From NCBI RefSeq assembly GCF_022807975.1, contig NZ_CP094358.1, forward strand, positions 2,108,001 to 2,172,000: 64,000 bases of DNA. Reading direction: 5' to 3'. The DNA is from Abyssalbus ytuae. Lineage in GTDB: Bacteria; Bacteroidota; Bacteroidia; Flavobacteriales; Flavobacteriaceae. Numbering within the stretch: position 1 is the stretch's first letter; every line of letters begins with the position of its first letter. Positions 9,493 through 18,085 of the stretch are shown in pieces. The notes beneath the pieces were generated by a model. That model was not told the DNA's origin. It ran no database searches and worked only from the letters and a program-made list of their open reading frames with translations. The position numbers and the translations under genes were made by a program.

Positions 9493-10683
9493 ATGAAAAC
9501 AGTAGATAATTTTAATTTTGAGAACAAAAAAGCCCTTATAAGAGTAGATTTTAATGTTCCGCTTGATGCTGACTTTAATGTTACTGATGTGACAAGAATT
9601 GAAGCAGCCAAACCTACAATCATTAAAGTTTTGGAAGACGGGGGCAGTGCGGTTTTAATGAGTCACCTGGGCAGGCCAAAGGGTGAAAAAAGAGATGATA
9701 TGTCATTAAAACATATTGTTGACAAAGCTTCTGAAATATTAGGAGTACAACTAAAGTTTGTTAATGATTGTATTGGCTCCGAAGCCGAACAGGCAGTAGC
9801 CGGTTTAGAACCAGGTGAAGTGTTGTTGTTAGAAAACCTCAGGTTTTACAATGAAGAAGAAAAAGGAGATGAAGCTTTTGCCGAAAAACTTTCCAAACTG
9901 GGAGATATCTATGTAAACGATGCATTCGGAACCGCCCACAGAGCCCATGCCTCTACTACTATTGTGGCTAAGTTTTTCCCTCAAAATAAATGTTTCGGAT
10001 ATTTACTGGCCAAAGAAATAGAAGCAATCGATAAGGTTTTGGCCAGTGGAGAAAAACCTGTTACTGCAATTCTTGGAGGTTCAAAAGTTTCTTCTAAAAT
10101 AACTATTATAGAAAACATACTGGAGAAAGTTGATAATCTTATCATCGGAGGAGGTATGACCTATACTTTTATAAAGGCACAGGGAGGAAAAATAGGCGAC
10201 TCCATTTGTGAAGACGACAAACAGGACCTGGCGTTAAATATTATGTCCGAAGCAGCAAAAAAAGGAGTAAAAATATACTTGCCGGTTGATGTAATAGCAG
10301 CCGATGATTTTAATAACGATGCCAATACCAAGGTGTGTGATGTAACCAACATTCCCGATGGTTGGCAAGGGCTGGATGCAGGCCCGGAAACTTTAAAAAA
10401 CTTCAAGGAAGTTATTTTAAATTCAAAAACCATACTATGGAACGGTCCCGTAGGTGTTTTTGAAATGCCAAACTTTGCAAAAGGTACGATTGCCGTTGGT
10501 GAAGCTATTGAAGAAGCAACAAACAGCGGTGCCTTTTCTCTTGTAGGGGGAGGAGATTCGGTTGCAGCAGTTAAACAATTTGGGTTTGAAGATAAGGTAA
10601 GTTACGTATCAACAGGTGGTGGAGCAATGTTAGAAAGTTTAGAAGGCCGGACACTGCCGGGTATTGCTGCAATACTTAACTAA
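9493..10683 (+). CDS. pgk: Phosphoglycerate kinase
   Basis: Glycolytic enzyme transferring phosphate between 1,3-bisphosphoglycerate and ADP, cytoplasmic, 396 aa from this start. Conserved stretches visible are RVDFNVPL near the N-terminus, SHLGRPKG for substrate binding, [30 protein letters not shown] and the C-terminal nucleotide-binding GGGDSVAAV and [12 protein letters not shown] 9493 gives the family's standard beginning ([20 protein letters not shown]). Upstream in-frame TTG 9469 would start inside the promoter element, so it is rejected. It is a single-gene transcription unit bounded by a TAnnTTTG promoter and a strong terminator. Confidence 0.97.
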   Translation: MKTVDNFNFENKKALIRVDFNVPLDADFNVTDVTRIEAAKPTIIKVLEDGGSAVLMSHLGRPKGEKRDDMSLKHIVDKASEILGVQLKFVNDCIGSEAEQAVAGLEPGEVLLLENLRFYNEEEKGDEAFAEKLSKLGDIYVNDAFGTAHRAHASTTIVAKFFPQNKCFGYLLAKEIEAIDKVLASGEKPVTAILGGSKVSSKITIIENILEKVDNLIIGGGMTYTFIKAQGGKIGDSICEDDKQDLALNIMSEAAKKGVKIYLPVDVIAADDFNNDANTKVCDVTNIPDGWQGLDAGPETLKNFKEVILNSKTILWNGPVGVFEMPNFAKGTIAVGEAIEEATNSGAFSLVGGGDSVAAVKQFGFEDKVSYVSTGGGAMLESLEGRTLPGIAAILN

Positions 10684-10716
10684 AATTATTTTAAAGGATA
10701 CTACATTTAATAAATT

Positions 10717-10757
10717 AAAGCCTTACCTCTCTGTAAAATTGGGAGGTAAGGTTTTTG
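10717..10757 (+). terminator. Rho-independent terminator after pgk
   Basis: Inverted repeat CCTTACCTC ... GAGGTAAGG (stem 10721-10729 with 10743-10751) with an AT-rich loop, followed by a T-rich run (TTTTTGATTTT). It ends the pgk transcript. Confidence 0.75.
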
Positions 10758-10840
10758 ATTTTAACACATTAAATAATAAATTGTACGCATAAAATACGAT
10801 TTTTACATTTAATTTGCCCTTAACTATATGCTTATTTAAA

Positions 10841-12451
10841 ATGAAGAAGATATTTTTTGTAGCCGGAATTTTCCTTATTTACAACCTTGCTTTTTCTCAA
10901 ATTTCTAATGAAAAAGCCAAGCAGTTAATGAAAATCATCAAAACAAGCAAAAAACCTGCTGTTAATCCCCAGGAAGTTGTTACCTATAAGCAAGCCGTAA
11001 AAATTACCGATACTGTTCAAAATAAAATTGACGGCAAAATATATTTCACCCAAAAAAAGGATAGCCTCGTTTTTCAAAACCACCCCTATGCAAGCCATAT
11101 AGAGAATGAATGGATGCGGGAATTGTACTCTTCAGGTCTTTTTGATACTATCAACAGAACTATCACCAACTTAGACTATAAGGAAGTTGTTTATGACGAA
11201 TTGCCTACCGACACATTAAAAAGCCGTTTGGCAAAGCTCAATCAAAAAACCCCGTTTAATATTGAATACAATCCGTCTTTGGAAAGCGTGATAAAAATGT
11301 TTCTTAAAAACCGCAGGGAACATTTGGAAAGATTAATGACAATGAGCAAATTTTACTTTCCCATGTTTGAGCAGGAGCTCGATAATTATGATATTCCCCT
11401 GGAAGTAAAATACCTTGCCATAGTAGAATCTGCTTTGAATCCAAGAGCAAAATCAAGGGTTGGTGCTACAGGTCTTTGGCAATTTATGTTTGCTACAGGA
11501 AAAATGTATGGCCTGGATGTAAGCAGTTATGTAGATGAAAGAAGTGACCCTATTAAATCTACCAAAGCAGCCTGTAAATATCTTGCCAAACTATACGAAA
11601 TTTTTGGCGACTGGGATCTGGCACTTGCAGCATATAATTCCGGCCCAGGAAATGTTTCAAAAGCGATAAGACGCAGCGGGGGTTATCAAAACTACTGGAA
11701 TTTAAGGCCATTCCTTCCGCGTGAAACTGCGGGGTATGTTCCTTCTTTTCTGGCAACCATGTATATTTTCGAATATGCCGGAGAACATGGTTTTAATGAA
11801 ATAAATCCGGAAAAAGCATATTTTGAAACCGATACTGTCCATGTAAAAAAACTAATAACTTTTGATCAGATTTCAGAATTAATCGGAGTAAATGTTGAAG
11901 AAATTCAATTTTTCAACCCATCATACAAACTCGATATAATTCCTTATATAGAGGACGAGAATTACTCTCTCCGGCTTCCGGTGGACGCTATTGGAAAATT
12001 TGTTTCAAATGAAGACACCATTTATGCTCATGTGGCTGCAGAACAGGCTAAAAAAGAAAAACCCCTGCCACAGCTTTTCGAAATGGATTCCCGTATAAGA
12101 TATAGAGTTAAAAGCGGAGATTATTTAGGAAAAATAGCCAATAAATTCGGAGTCAGAATAAGCGATATAAAAAGATGGAATGGTTTAAGAAATAATAACA
12201 TTAATATTGGCCAGAGGCTAACTATTTACCCCAAAAAACCCGTATTTAATGCTGTACCTAAAACAACAGCTAAAACCCCTACCACAAATCAGATGAGTAG
12301 TGATAAGATCTATACGGTTATAGAAGGAGATACACTTTGGAGTATTTCCCGAAAATTTCCCGAAATTTCTGTTGAGAATATTAAAGAATGGAACGATATT
12401 AGTGGCACTAATTTAAAACCCGGTATGAAACTTAAACTCTGTAAGTGTTAA
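10841..12451 (+). CDS. Lytic transglycosylase with two C-terminal LysM domains (MltD-like)
   Basis: Peptidoglycan-cleaving enzyme of about 536 aa, exported. Signal peptide MKKIFFVAGIFLIYNLAFSQ. An SLT/goose-lysozyme-like domain contains AIVESALNPRAKS with the likely catalytic Glu196 and the conserved GLWQFM and AYNSGPGNV motifs. Two LysM peptidoglycan-binding domains follow at about 420-465 (YRVKSGDYLGKIANKFGV) and 490-533 (YTVIEGDTLWSISRKFP). This domain order is that of MltD. ATG 10841 places the start directly at the signal peptide. The gene after it, a DUF4837 lipoprotein, is 22 bp downstream and probably in the same operon. Confidence 0.93.
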   Translation: MKKIFFVAGIFLIYNLAFSQISNEKAKQLMKIIKTSKKPAVNPQEVVTYKQAVKITDTVQNKIDGKIYFTQKKDSLVFQNHPYASHIENEWMRELYSSGLFDTINRTITNLDYKEVVYDELPTDTLKSRLAKLNQKTPFNIEYNPSLESVIKMFLKNRREHLERLMTMSKFYFPMFEQELDNYDIPLEVKYLAIVESALNPRAKSRVGATGLWQFMFATGKMYGLDVSSYVDERSDPIKSTKAACKYLAKLYEIFGDWDLALAAYNSGPGNVSKAIRRSGGYQNYWNLRPFLPRETAGYVPSFLATMYIFEYAGEHGFNEINPEKAYFETDTVHVKKLITFDQISELIGVNVEEIQFFNPSYKLDIIPYIEDENYSLRLPVDAIGKFVSNEDTIYAHVAAEQAKKEKPLPQLFEMDSRIRYRVKSGDYLGKIANKFGVRISDIKRWNGLRNNNINIGQRLTIYPKKPVFNAVPKTTAKTPTTNQMSSDKIYTVIEGDTLWSISRKFPEISVENIKEWNDISGTNLKPGMKLKLCKC

Positions 12452-12473
12452 AATCCGAAATTAAAACGATAAA

Positions 12474-13451
12474 ATGAAAAAAATATTTATTCTGATTGCC
12501 CTGGTATCCCTGATAACCGCTTGTAAAAAAGGAGAAAGTAAAAGATATGTGCCAGACTCGGTAGGAGGCATCAATTCGTTATCGGTAGTCATGGATGATG
12601 ACTTATGGAAAGGTGAGGTTGGTGATGCCGTGAGAAAACATTTTGCCGCATCCATAGATGCTTTTCCCTGGTGGGACGAACCCATTTTTAAAATAACCCA
12701 AATGCAGCATTCGGTATTTAATGGTTTTGCACGTCTTAGCCGGAATATACTTATTGTTCAGAAAGATTCGGTTATGGGAACATCTGTAAAAGACAGCCTG
12801 TATGCCCAACCACAAAAAACATTACTAATTCAGGCACCTACCGAAGAAGAACTTATTTCCTTAATAAATAAGAATGCCGATGATTTTGTAGAAACTATAC
12901 GAAATCATGAATTAAAAGAGCAGAAAAGAAGAATAGCCTTATCCTTAAATAAAGATGAGAAACTTGAAAAAATTCTGGGAATAAAATTAAGAATGCCGTC
13001 AGTTTATAAAGTGGTAAAAGAAGAAGGAAAGTTTTTGTGGCTCGAAAAACAAATTCAAAAAGGAACCATGAATATCCTGGCCTACGAAATGCCCCTGAAC
13101 TCAATTCCAAATGATTCTACCAAAGTAGAAGCCATTGTAAAAATGAGAGATTCCATAGGCGAAAAATTTATACCCGGCCGTGAAGAAGGCATGTATATGA
13201 TAACCGAAAAAGCCTTTGCTCCCCTTGTTTTTGATGCAAAAATTGACGGAAAGCCAGCAATAGAAGCCAAAGGATTATGGGAAGTGAAAAACTTCATGAT
13301 GGCCGGTCCGTTTATAAATTATATAATAGAAGATAAAAAAAATAACCGCCTGGTAGTAGTAGAGGGTTTTACGTTTGCCCCGTCTACAAACAAAAGGGAT
13401 TTTATGTTTGAATTGGAAGCGATCTTAACATCGTTGAAATTTTTAAATTAA
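12474..13451 (+). CDS. DUF4837 family lipoprotein
   Basis: A 325-aa protein of the Bacteroidota family DUF4837, whose function is unknown. The N-terminus is a lipoprotein signal with a lipobox ending at Cys17 (LVSLITAC), so it should be acylated and attached to a membrane facing the periplasm. The mature part has paired repeats of the kind IQAPTEEEL / FVETIRNHELKEQKRR, and its C-terminal half resembles family members in GPFINYII and FTFAPSTNKRDFMFELE. It lies directly downstream of the lytic transglycosylase gene, consistent with a cell-envelope role. A bidirectional terminator follows. Confidence 0.88.
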   Translation: MKKIFILIALVSLITACKKGESKRYVPDSVGGINSLSVVMDDDLWKGEVGDAVRKHFAASIDAFPWWDEPIFKITQMQHSVFNGFARLSRNILIVQKDSVMGTSVKDSLYAQPQKTLLIQAPTEEELISLINKNADDFVETIRNHELKEQKRRIALSLNKDEKLEKILGIKLRMPSVYKVVKEEGKFLWLEKQIQKGTMNILAYEMPLNSIPNDSTKVEAIVKMRDSIGEKFIPGREEGMYMITEKAFAPLVFDAKIDGKPAIEAKGLWEVKNFMMAGPFINYIIEDKKNNRLVVVEGFTFAPSTNKRDFMFELEAILTSLKFLN

Positions 13452-13472
13452 ACAGATTTTTAAAAAAATAAA

Positions 13473-13497
13473 AAAACCACCTGTTTCAGGTGGTTTT
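13473..13497. terminator. Bidirectional terminator between DUF4837 gene and tatA
   Basis: Perfect 11-bp stem AAAACCACCTG / CAGGTGGTTTT around a 3-nt loop, with A-rich sequence on the left and T-rich on the right. It can work for both convergent transcripts. Confidence 0.8.
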
Positions 13498-13517
13498 ACT
13501 ATATTATAAGGTGAGCT

Positions 13518-13712
13518 TTATTTTTTGCTCTCATCCATTTTTTTCTCATCCTCATCTTCTTTTGAGGCATCTTTAAATTCTTTTATCCCGCTTCCAAGCC
13601 CCCTCATTAGTTCCGGAATTTTTTTACCCCCAAAAAGCAATAGTATTAATACAACAACTATTACTATTTGCCACGGTCCAATCATTCCTAAAAAAATATT
13701 TGATAAAATCAT
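13518..13712 (-). CDS. tatA: Twin-arginine translocase TatA/TatE family subunit
   Basis: Small membrane protein of 64 aa. It has one N-terminal transmembrane helix (IVIVVVLILLLF), the FGGKKIPELMRGLG hinge and amphipathic helix typical of TatA, and a charged Asp/Glu/Lys-rich tail. TatA oligomers form the pore for export of folded proteins with twin-arginine signals. The gene stands alone, is convergent with the DUF4837 gene and has its own TACCTTTG promoter element on the minus strand 25-32 bp before the start. tatC is not in this window. Confidence 0.93.
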   Translation of the reverse strand: MILSNIFLGMIGPWQIVIVVVLILLLFGGKKIPELMRGLGSGIKEFKDASKEDEDEKKMDESKK

Positions 13713-13736
13713 TTTTATTTAATTTATTTAGCTGAA

Positions 13737-13744
13737 CAAAGGTA
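13737..13744 (-). promoter_or_regulatory. -7 promoter element for tatA
   Basis: The minus strand reads TACCTTTG, matching TAnnTTTG, 25 bp upstream of the tatA start codon. Confidence 0.55.
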
Positions 13745-13808
13745 ATAAGAAAAGTTATAACCTGATGTAAATTAAGAATATTTTGATAATTTCACATTCT
13801 ATAAAACT

Positions 13809-13816
13809 TATATTTG
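13809..13816 (+). promoter_or_regulatory. -7 promoter element for the M23 peptidase gene, possibly leaderless
   Basis: TATATTTG matches TAnnTTTG and ends only 7 nt before the ATG. A TTTTG (13781-13785) lies 23 nt further upstream as a possible -33 box. Transcription would begin at or next to the start codon, giving a leaderless or near-leaderless mRNA. Confidence 0.6.
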
Positions 13817-13823
13817 CTCCCAA

Positions 13824-14687
13824 ATGGCAAAGTCTAAAAGAAAACAGTTAAAAAAGAAGTTACTTCACAAATACCGCCTTGTGGTATTAAACGAAGATAC
13901 TTTTGAAGAAAAAGTTTCATTTAAATTGAACCGGCTTAACGTATTTGTTTTTGGTACTCTGATTATTTTATTTTTAATAGCGGGTACCACCGTTTTAATA
14001 GCCTTCACCCCTTTAAGGGAATATATCCCGGGTTATTCCTCAACAAAACTCAAGCAGGATGTAGCCGATCTTATTTATGAGGTGGATTCCCTTGAGACCA
14101 AACTCACCAAAAATGAAATTTACTACAGCACTATTCAAAAGGTTTTGAAAGGTGAAATAGAACCTACAAATATTAACAGGGATTCACTTTTTGAAGCTTT
14201 TGAACAAGACACCACAGGTATAAATCTTGCACCCAACAAGCAGGATTCCCTGTTGAGAAAAGAAGTAGCACTGGAAGATAAGTACAGTTTGTTCGACTCA
14301 AATAAATCTAAACTGAATTCGGTACTTTTTCCTCCGGTACGGGGTATAATCTCTGAAGGATATAATGCTAAAAACAAACATTTTGCCATAGACGTTGTGG
14401 CTCCAAAAGATTCTCCGGTAAAAGCAGTAGCCGATGGCACTGTTATTTTCGCAGAATGGTCGGCTGAAACAGGTTTTGTTTGTATTATCGAACATGGCCA
14501 CGGCCTTATATCTGCCTATAAACATAATTCATCATTAACCAAAAAACAGGGAGATCTTGTAAAATCAGGCGAAGTGATTGCAACAATAGGAAATACGGGA
14601 GAATTAACCACCGGACCCCATTTACATTTTGAACTTTGGAATGAAGGGTATCCGGTAAATCCCCTCAATTATATTGATTTTGAATAG
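13824..14687 (+). CDS. M23 family metallopeptidase (LytM-type), membrane-anchored
   Basis: A 287-aa peptidoglycan hydrolase-like protein. A basic cytoplasmic start is followed by one transmembrane helix (about 38-61), a short helical stretch (about 70-105) and a C-terminal LytM/M23 domain. Zinc-ligand motifs are HFAIDV (HxxxD type), the HGHG/YKHN region and HLHFELW. Catalytically complete family members cut peptide cross-links in peptidoglycan, and others activate amidases. The GH3-family gene starts 6 bp after its stop, so the two form an operon, as seen widely in Flavobacteriia. Confidence 0.93.
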   Translation: MAKSKRKQLKKKLLHKYRLVVLNEDTFEEKVSFKLNRLNVFVFGTLIILFLIAGTTVLIAFTPLREYIPGYSSTKLKQDVADLIYEVDSLETKLTKNEIYYSTIQKVLKGEIEPTNINRDSLFEAFEQDTTGINLAPNKQDSLLRKEVALEDKYSLFDSNKSKLNSVLFPPVRGIISEGYNAKNKHFAIDVVAPKDSPVKAVADGTVIFAEWSAETGFVCIIEHGHGLISAYKHNSSLTKKQGDLVKSGEVIATIGNTGELTTGPHLHFELWNEGYPVNPLNYIDFE

Positions 14688-14693
14688 AGAAAA

Positions 14694-16193
14694 ATGTCGT
14701 TAAAAACCTTAGGGGCAAAGATTTTTGCTAAAAAGATTTATAATAAAATTCAAAAATGGGCCAATAATCCTGTTGGTACACAGGAAAAGGTTTTCCGGGA
14801 GCTCATTTTAAAAGCTGAAAATACATCTTTTGGGAAAGATCATCATTTTTCGGAAATAACCAATTATCAGGATTTTATTAAAAATGTGCCTGTAAGGGAT
14901 TATGAAGCATTAAAACCATATATTGCCAGGATAGTTGAAGGTGAAGAAAATGTTTTGTGGGAAGGCAAACCGCTTTACTTTGCCAAAACCTCCGGAACCA
15001 CATCGGGGGTAAAAAATATACCATTAACTGCAGAATCTCTTAAATTTCAAATACAGGCAGCCAGAGATGCTATTTTATGCTATATACATGAAACAGGCAA
15101 TGGAAAATTTGTGGACGGAAAATGGATCTTTCTCCAGGGAAGTCCTGTTTTAAAAGAAAAAAACGGTGTGAAAATAGGACGTCTTTCCGGTATTGTTGCG
15201 CATTATGTTCCCTCATACCTTTTAAAAAACAGAATGCCAAGCTGGAATACAAATTGTATAGACGACTGGGAAACCAAAGTTGATGCTATTGTAGAAGAAA
15301 CCCTGACAGAAAACATGACGGTAATAAGCGGCATACCGTCGTGGGTACAAATGTATTTTGAAAAACTGCAAAAAAGAACAGGGAAAAAAGTAGGGGAAAT
15401 TTTTAAAAATTTCGACCTGTTTATTTACGGAGGAGTAAACTTTGAACCCTATAAGAAGAAATTTGAAAACTTAATCGGCAAAAAAGTTGACAGTATAGAA
15501 TTATTTCCTGCGAGTGAAGGTTTTTTTGCGTTTCAGGACTCACAAAAAGAAAAAGGAATGTTACTTCTTTTAAACTCGGGAATATTTTATGAGTTTATTA
15601 AAGCCGATGAATTTTTCGGGGAAAACCCTCAGCGCATAACTTTAAAAGATGTTGAAACCGGGGTAAATTATGTAATGATCATCTCTACCAATGCAGGTTT
15701 ATGGAGTTATAACCTAGGAGATACGGTACAATTTACCTCTACACAACCTTATCGAGTAATAGTTTCCGGAAGAATAAAGCATTTTATTTCGGCATTTGGA
15801 GAACATGTTATTGCCAAAGAAGTAGAACAGGCCATTAAAGAAGCAATGGCAGGCTCCATTGTAAGTGTGAATGAATTTACGGTTGCTCCGCAAATAACCC
15901 CTCCTGAAGGGGGGTTGCCTTACCACGAATGGTTTATTGAGTTTGAAAACGAGCCGGAAAATATGGACGACTTTGCGTCGAAAATAGATCAGTCCCTTCA
16001 AAAACAAAACACTTATTATTACGACTTAATTCAGGGGAAGGTATTGCAAAAACTTAAAATCAGGAAAGTAAAAAACGGAGGTTTTGCCGGGTATATGAAA
16101 TCTGTTGGCAAACTTGGCGGACAAAATAAAGTACAACGACTGTCAAACGACCGAAAAATTGCAGAAGTTCTTTTAAAATTTAATACTTCATAA
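14694..16193 (+). CDS. GH3 auxin-responsive promoter family protein (acyl-adenylating enzyme)
   Basis: A 499-aa member of the GH3 family (named after plant auxin-responsive proteins, not glycoside hydrolase 3). Plant members adenylate a carboxylic acid and join it to an amino acid. The ATP-binding motif YFAKTSGTTSGVKNIPLT is at about residues 97-114, ELFPASEGFFAFQD corresponds to the second nucleotide motif, and YRVIVSGRIKHFISAFGEHV is the conserved C-terminal hinge. Bacterial substrates are unknown. The position directly after an M23 peptidase gene is conserved in the phylum as I recall, but gives no clear clue to the substrate. Confidence 0.9.
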   Translation: MSLKTLGAKIFAKKIYNKIQKWANNPVGTQEKVFRELILKAENTSFGKDHHFSEITNYQDFIKNVPVRDYEALKPYIARIVEGEENVLWEGKPLYFAKTSGTTSGVKNIPLTAESLKFQIQAARDAILCYIHETGNGKFVDGKWIFLQGSPVLKEKNGVKIGRLSGIVAHYVPSYLLKNRMPSWNTNCIDDWETKVDAIVEETLTENMTVISGIPSWVQMYFEKLQKRTGKKVGEIFKNFDLFIYGGVNFEPYKKKFENLIGKKVDSIELFPASEGFFAFQDSQKEKGMLLLLNSGIFYEFIKADEFFGENPQRITLKDVETGVNYVMIISTNAGLWSYNLGDTVQFTSTQPYRVIVSGRIKHFISAFGEHVIAKEVEQAIKEAMAGSIVSVNEFTVAPQITPPEGGLPYHEWFIEFENEPENMDDFASKIDQSLQKQNTYYYDLIQGKVLQKLKIRKVKNGGFAGYMKSVGKLGGQNKVQRLSNDRKIAEVLLKFNTS

Positions 16194-16244
16194 CAATAAT
16201 TCGTTTTAAATGTAAAAGTGTAAGTCCTTGCTCTTTAAAAATAA

Positions 16245-16252
16245 TAACTTTG
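16245..16252 (+). promoter_or_regulatory. -7 promoter element of the cysQ-cysN operon
   Basis: TAACTTTG matches TAnnTTTG and lies 32 bp before the cysQ start. A TTG at 16228-16230 is a possible but closely spaced -33 box. Confidence 0.5.
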
Positions 16253-16284
16253 CAAGCCTTTGTTTTATCTGAAAATAAATATCA

Positions 16285-17070
16285 ATGATCGATGAGAATT
16301 TAAAAACTGCCATTCAAGCTTCAATTCAAGCGGGTAATGAGATTATTAAATTCTATAATTCTGATTTCAAGATTGATTATAAAAAAGATCGTTCGCCGGT
16401 AACTGAAGCCGATAAAAAAGCAAATTCAATTATCAATCAATTTTTAGAACCCACTGGTATTCCTATAATCAGTGAAGAAAACGCACAAATAAATTTTAAC
16501 ATTCGGAAAAACTGGAAAAAATGCTGGATGGTAGATCCGTTGGATGGCACAAAGGAGTTTATTAATAAAAATGATGAGTTCACGGTTAATATCGCCTTAA
16601 TTGAGGATAATAGACCCTTGTTGGGAGTAATATATATTCCTGTGGAAGGTGTTTTGTACTGTGCTGATGTTAAAGAGAGAAAGGCATGGAAAGCAATTAT
16701 AAAAGATAAATTCCATTTAAATTATTTAAAACCATTAAGGCCTCAAAAAATAAAAAATTCCTTAAGAGTAGTGGGAAGCAGGTCTCATATGGGTGAAGAA
16801 ACAGAAAATTTTATTAAAAACTTAAAAGTTGCAAACCCTGAAAAAAAAATTAATTTCCTTTCAAAAGGAAGTTCCATAAAATTTTGTTTACTCGCCGAAG
16901 GCAATGCCGATATATACCCCCGGTTTTCACCAACCATGGAGTGGGATACCGCTGCAGGACATGCAATATGTAATGCCACGGGAATAAAAGTGATCTCACT
17001 TCAGACAAATAAAGAATTGAGTTATAATAAACCATCTCTTATTAATAATTATTTCCTGGTAAAAAACTAA
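16285..17070 (+). CDS. cysQ: 3'(2'),5'-bisphosphate nucleotidase CysQ
   Basis: Inositol-monophosphatase-fold phosphatase, 261 aa, removing the 3' phosphate of PAP, the by-product of sulfation or PAPS reduction, and protecting against its build-up. The metal-binding motif DPLDGTKEF is at about 84-92 with an upstream acidic pair in SEENA, and WDTAAGHAI at about 220 is the second signature. It is first in an operon with DUF2061, cysC, cysD and cysN. The stop codon overlaps the next start by one base, so translation is coupled. Confidence 0.94.
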   Translation: MIDENLKTAIQASIQAGNEIIKFYNSDFKIDYKKDRSPVTEADKKANSIINQFLEPTGIPIISEENAQINFNIRKNWKKCWMVDPLDGTKEFINKNDEFTVNIALIEDNRPLLGVIYIPVEGVLYCADVKERKAWKAIIKDKFHLNYLKPLRPQKIKNSLRVVGSRSHMGEETENFIKNLKVANPEKKINFLSKGSSIKFCLLAEGNADIYPRFSPTMEWDTAAGHAICNATGIKVISLQTNKELSYNKPSLINNYFLVKN

Positions 17071-17483
17071 TGAAAGATATAACCCACAAACGGCATGTTG
17101 CCAAAACAATAACCTGGAGAGCTATAGGTACAGCTGATACTATTATTCTCTCCTGGATAATATCGGGGAATCCTTTTACAGGGTTAAAAATCGGTTTTGC
17201 CGAAACAATTACCAAAATGTTCCTTTATTATTTACACGAAAGGGCATGGTTTAAAATAAGAATTAAAAACAGCAAAAAAAGGCATTTAATAAAAACGATA
17301 ACCTGGCGTATTGTTGGCACATTAGACACAATTGTATTATCTTGGATAATATCCGGAAATTCTTTTACAGGATTAAAAATCGGTTTTGCCGAACTCCTGA
17401 CTAAAATGGTTTTATATTATTTGCATGAAAGAGCCTGGTACAAGTCAGATTACGGATTACAGGAAAGAAACAGTAAAAATTAA
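17070..17483 (+). CDS. Tandem DUF2061 membrane protein
   Basis: A 137-aa protein made of two nearly identical DUF2061 units (about 4-60 and 66-123). Each has the pattern KTITWRxxGTxDT, a hydrophobic LSWIISGN segment, FTGLKIGFAE and KMxLYYLHERAW. Each unit has two short hydrophobic segments, so the whole may have four membrane passages. DUF2061 proteins have no proven biochemical function, but the family is found repeatedly beside sulfate-activation genes. Here it sits between cysQ and cysC, coupled to cysQ by a one-base overlap. The duplication within one polypeptide suggests it works as a pseudo-dimer (inference). Confidence 0.9.
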   Translation: MKDITHKRHVAKTITWRAIGTADTIILSWIISGNPFTGLKIGFAETITKMFLYYLHERAWFKIRIKNSKKRHLIKTITWRIVGTLDTIVLSWIISGNSFTGLKIGFAELLTKMVLYYLHERAWYKSDYGLQERNSKN

Positions 17484-17485
17484 CA

Positions 17486-18085
17486 TTGGGAAAAAATATT
17501 ACTCCATATCAATTTAATATTACGTGCAAGGACCGTAACACCCTTAATAAGCATAAATCCTTGCTTGTTTGGTTTACAGGATTATCAGGTTCAGGTAAGT
17601 CTACTTTGGCAAATTTACTCGAAGTGAAACTGCATTCACTAGGGATACGAACCTATATTTTAGACGGAGATTTTATCCGGCAAACCCTAAATAAGGATCT
17701 TAGTTTTTCACCTGAAGACAGAAAAAAAAACATCAGAAGGATAGCAGAAATGGCAAAAATAATGCTGGATGCAGGCCTTGTAGTTCTGGCAGCTTTCGTA
17801 TCACCCTACAAAAATGATAGAGAATTCATTAAAAATATCATAAAACCTACTAACTTTGTCGAGATTTTTGTTAACACAAGTATCGAAGAATGTAAAAAAA
17901 GGGATGTAAAGGGGTTATATCTGAAAGCTGAAAAAGGTGAAATAGATAATTTAACCGGAATTTCAGCTCCTTATGAAGCCCCGGATAATCCTGATATTGA
18001 AATTACAGCCCGTTTTAACAAAAATGAAGCGATTGATGAAATTTTTAAAAAAGTTTACAGTAAAATACAACTCACTAAAAAATGA
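17486..18085 (+). CDS. cysC: Adenylylsulfate (APS) kinase
   Basis: Phosphorylates adenosine 5'-phosphosulfate to PAPS, 199 aa, cytoplasmic. The P-loop GLSGSGKST is at 32-40. Downstream ILDGDFIRQTLNKDLSFSPEDR is the APS-binding region and DVKGLYLKAEKGEI a family signature. The start is a TTG codon 2 bp after the preceding stop. No ATG occurs before the P-loop, and the TTG start yields the standard N-terminus (NITPYQFNITCKDRN). Its stop overlaps the cysD ATG (ATGA). Confidence 0.94.
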   Translation: MGKNITPYQFNITCKDRNTLNKHKSLLVWFTGLSGSGKSTLANLLEVKLHSLGIRTYILDGDFIRQTLNKDLSFSPEDRKKNIRRIAEMAKIMLDAGLVVLAAFVSPYKNDREFIKNIIKPTNFVEIFVNTSIEECKKRDVKGLYLKAEKGEIDNLTGISAPYEAPDNPDIEITARFNKNEAIDEIFKKVYSKIQLTKK

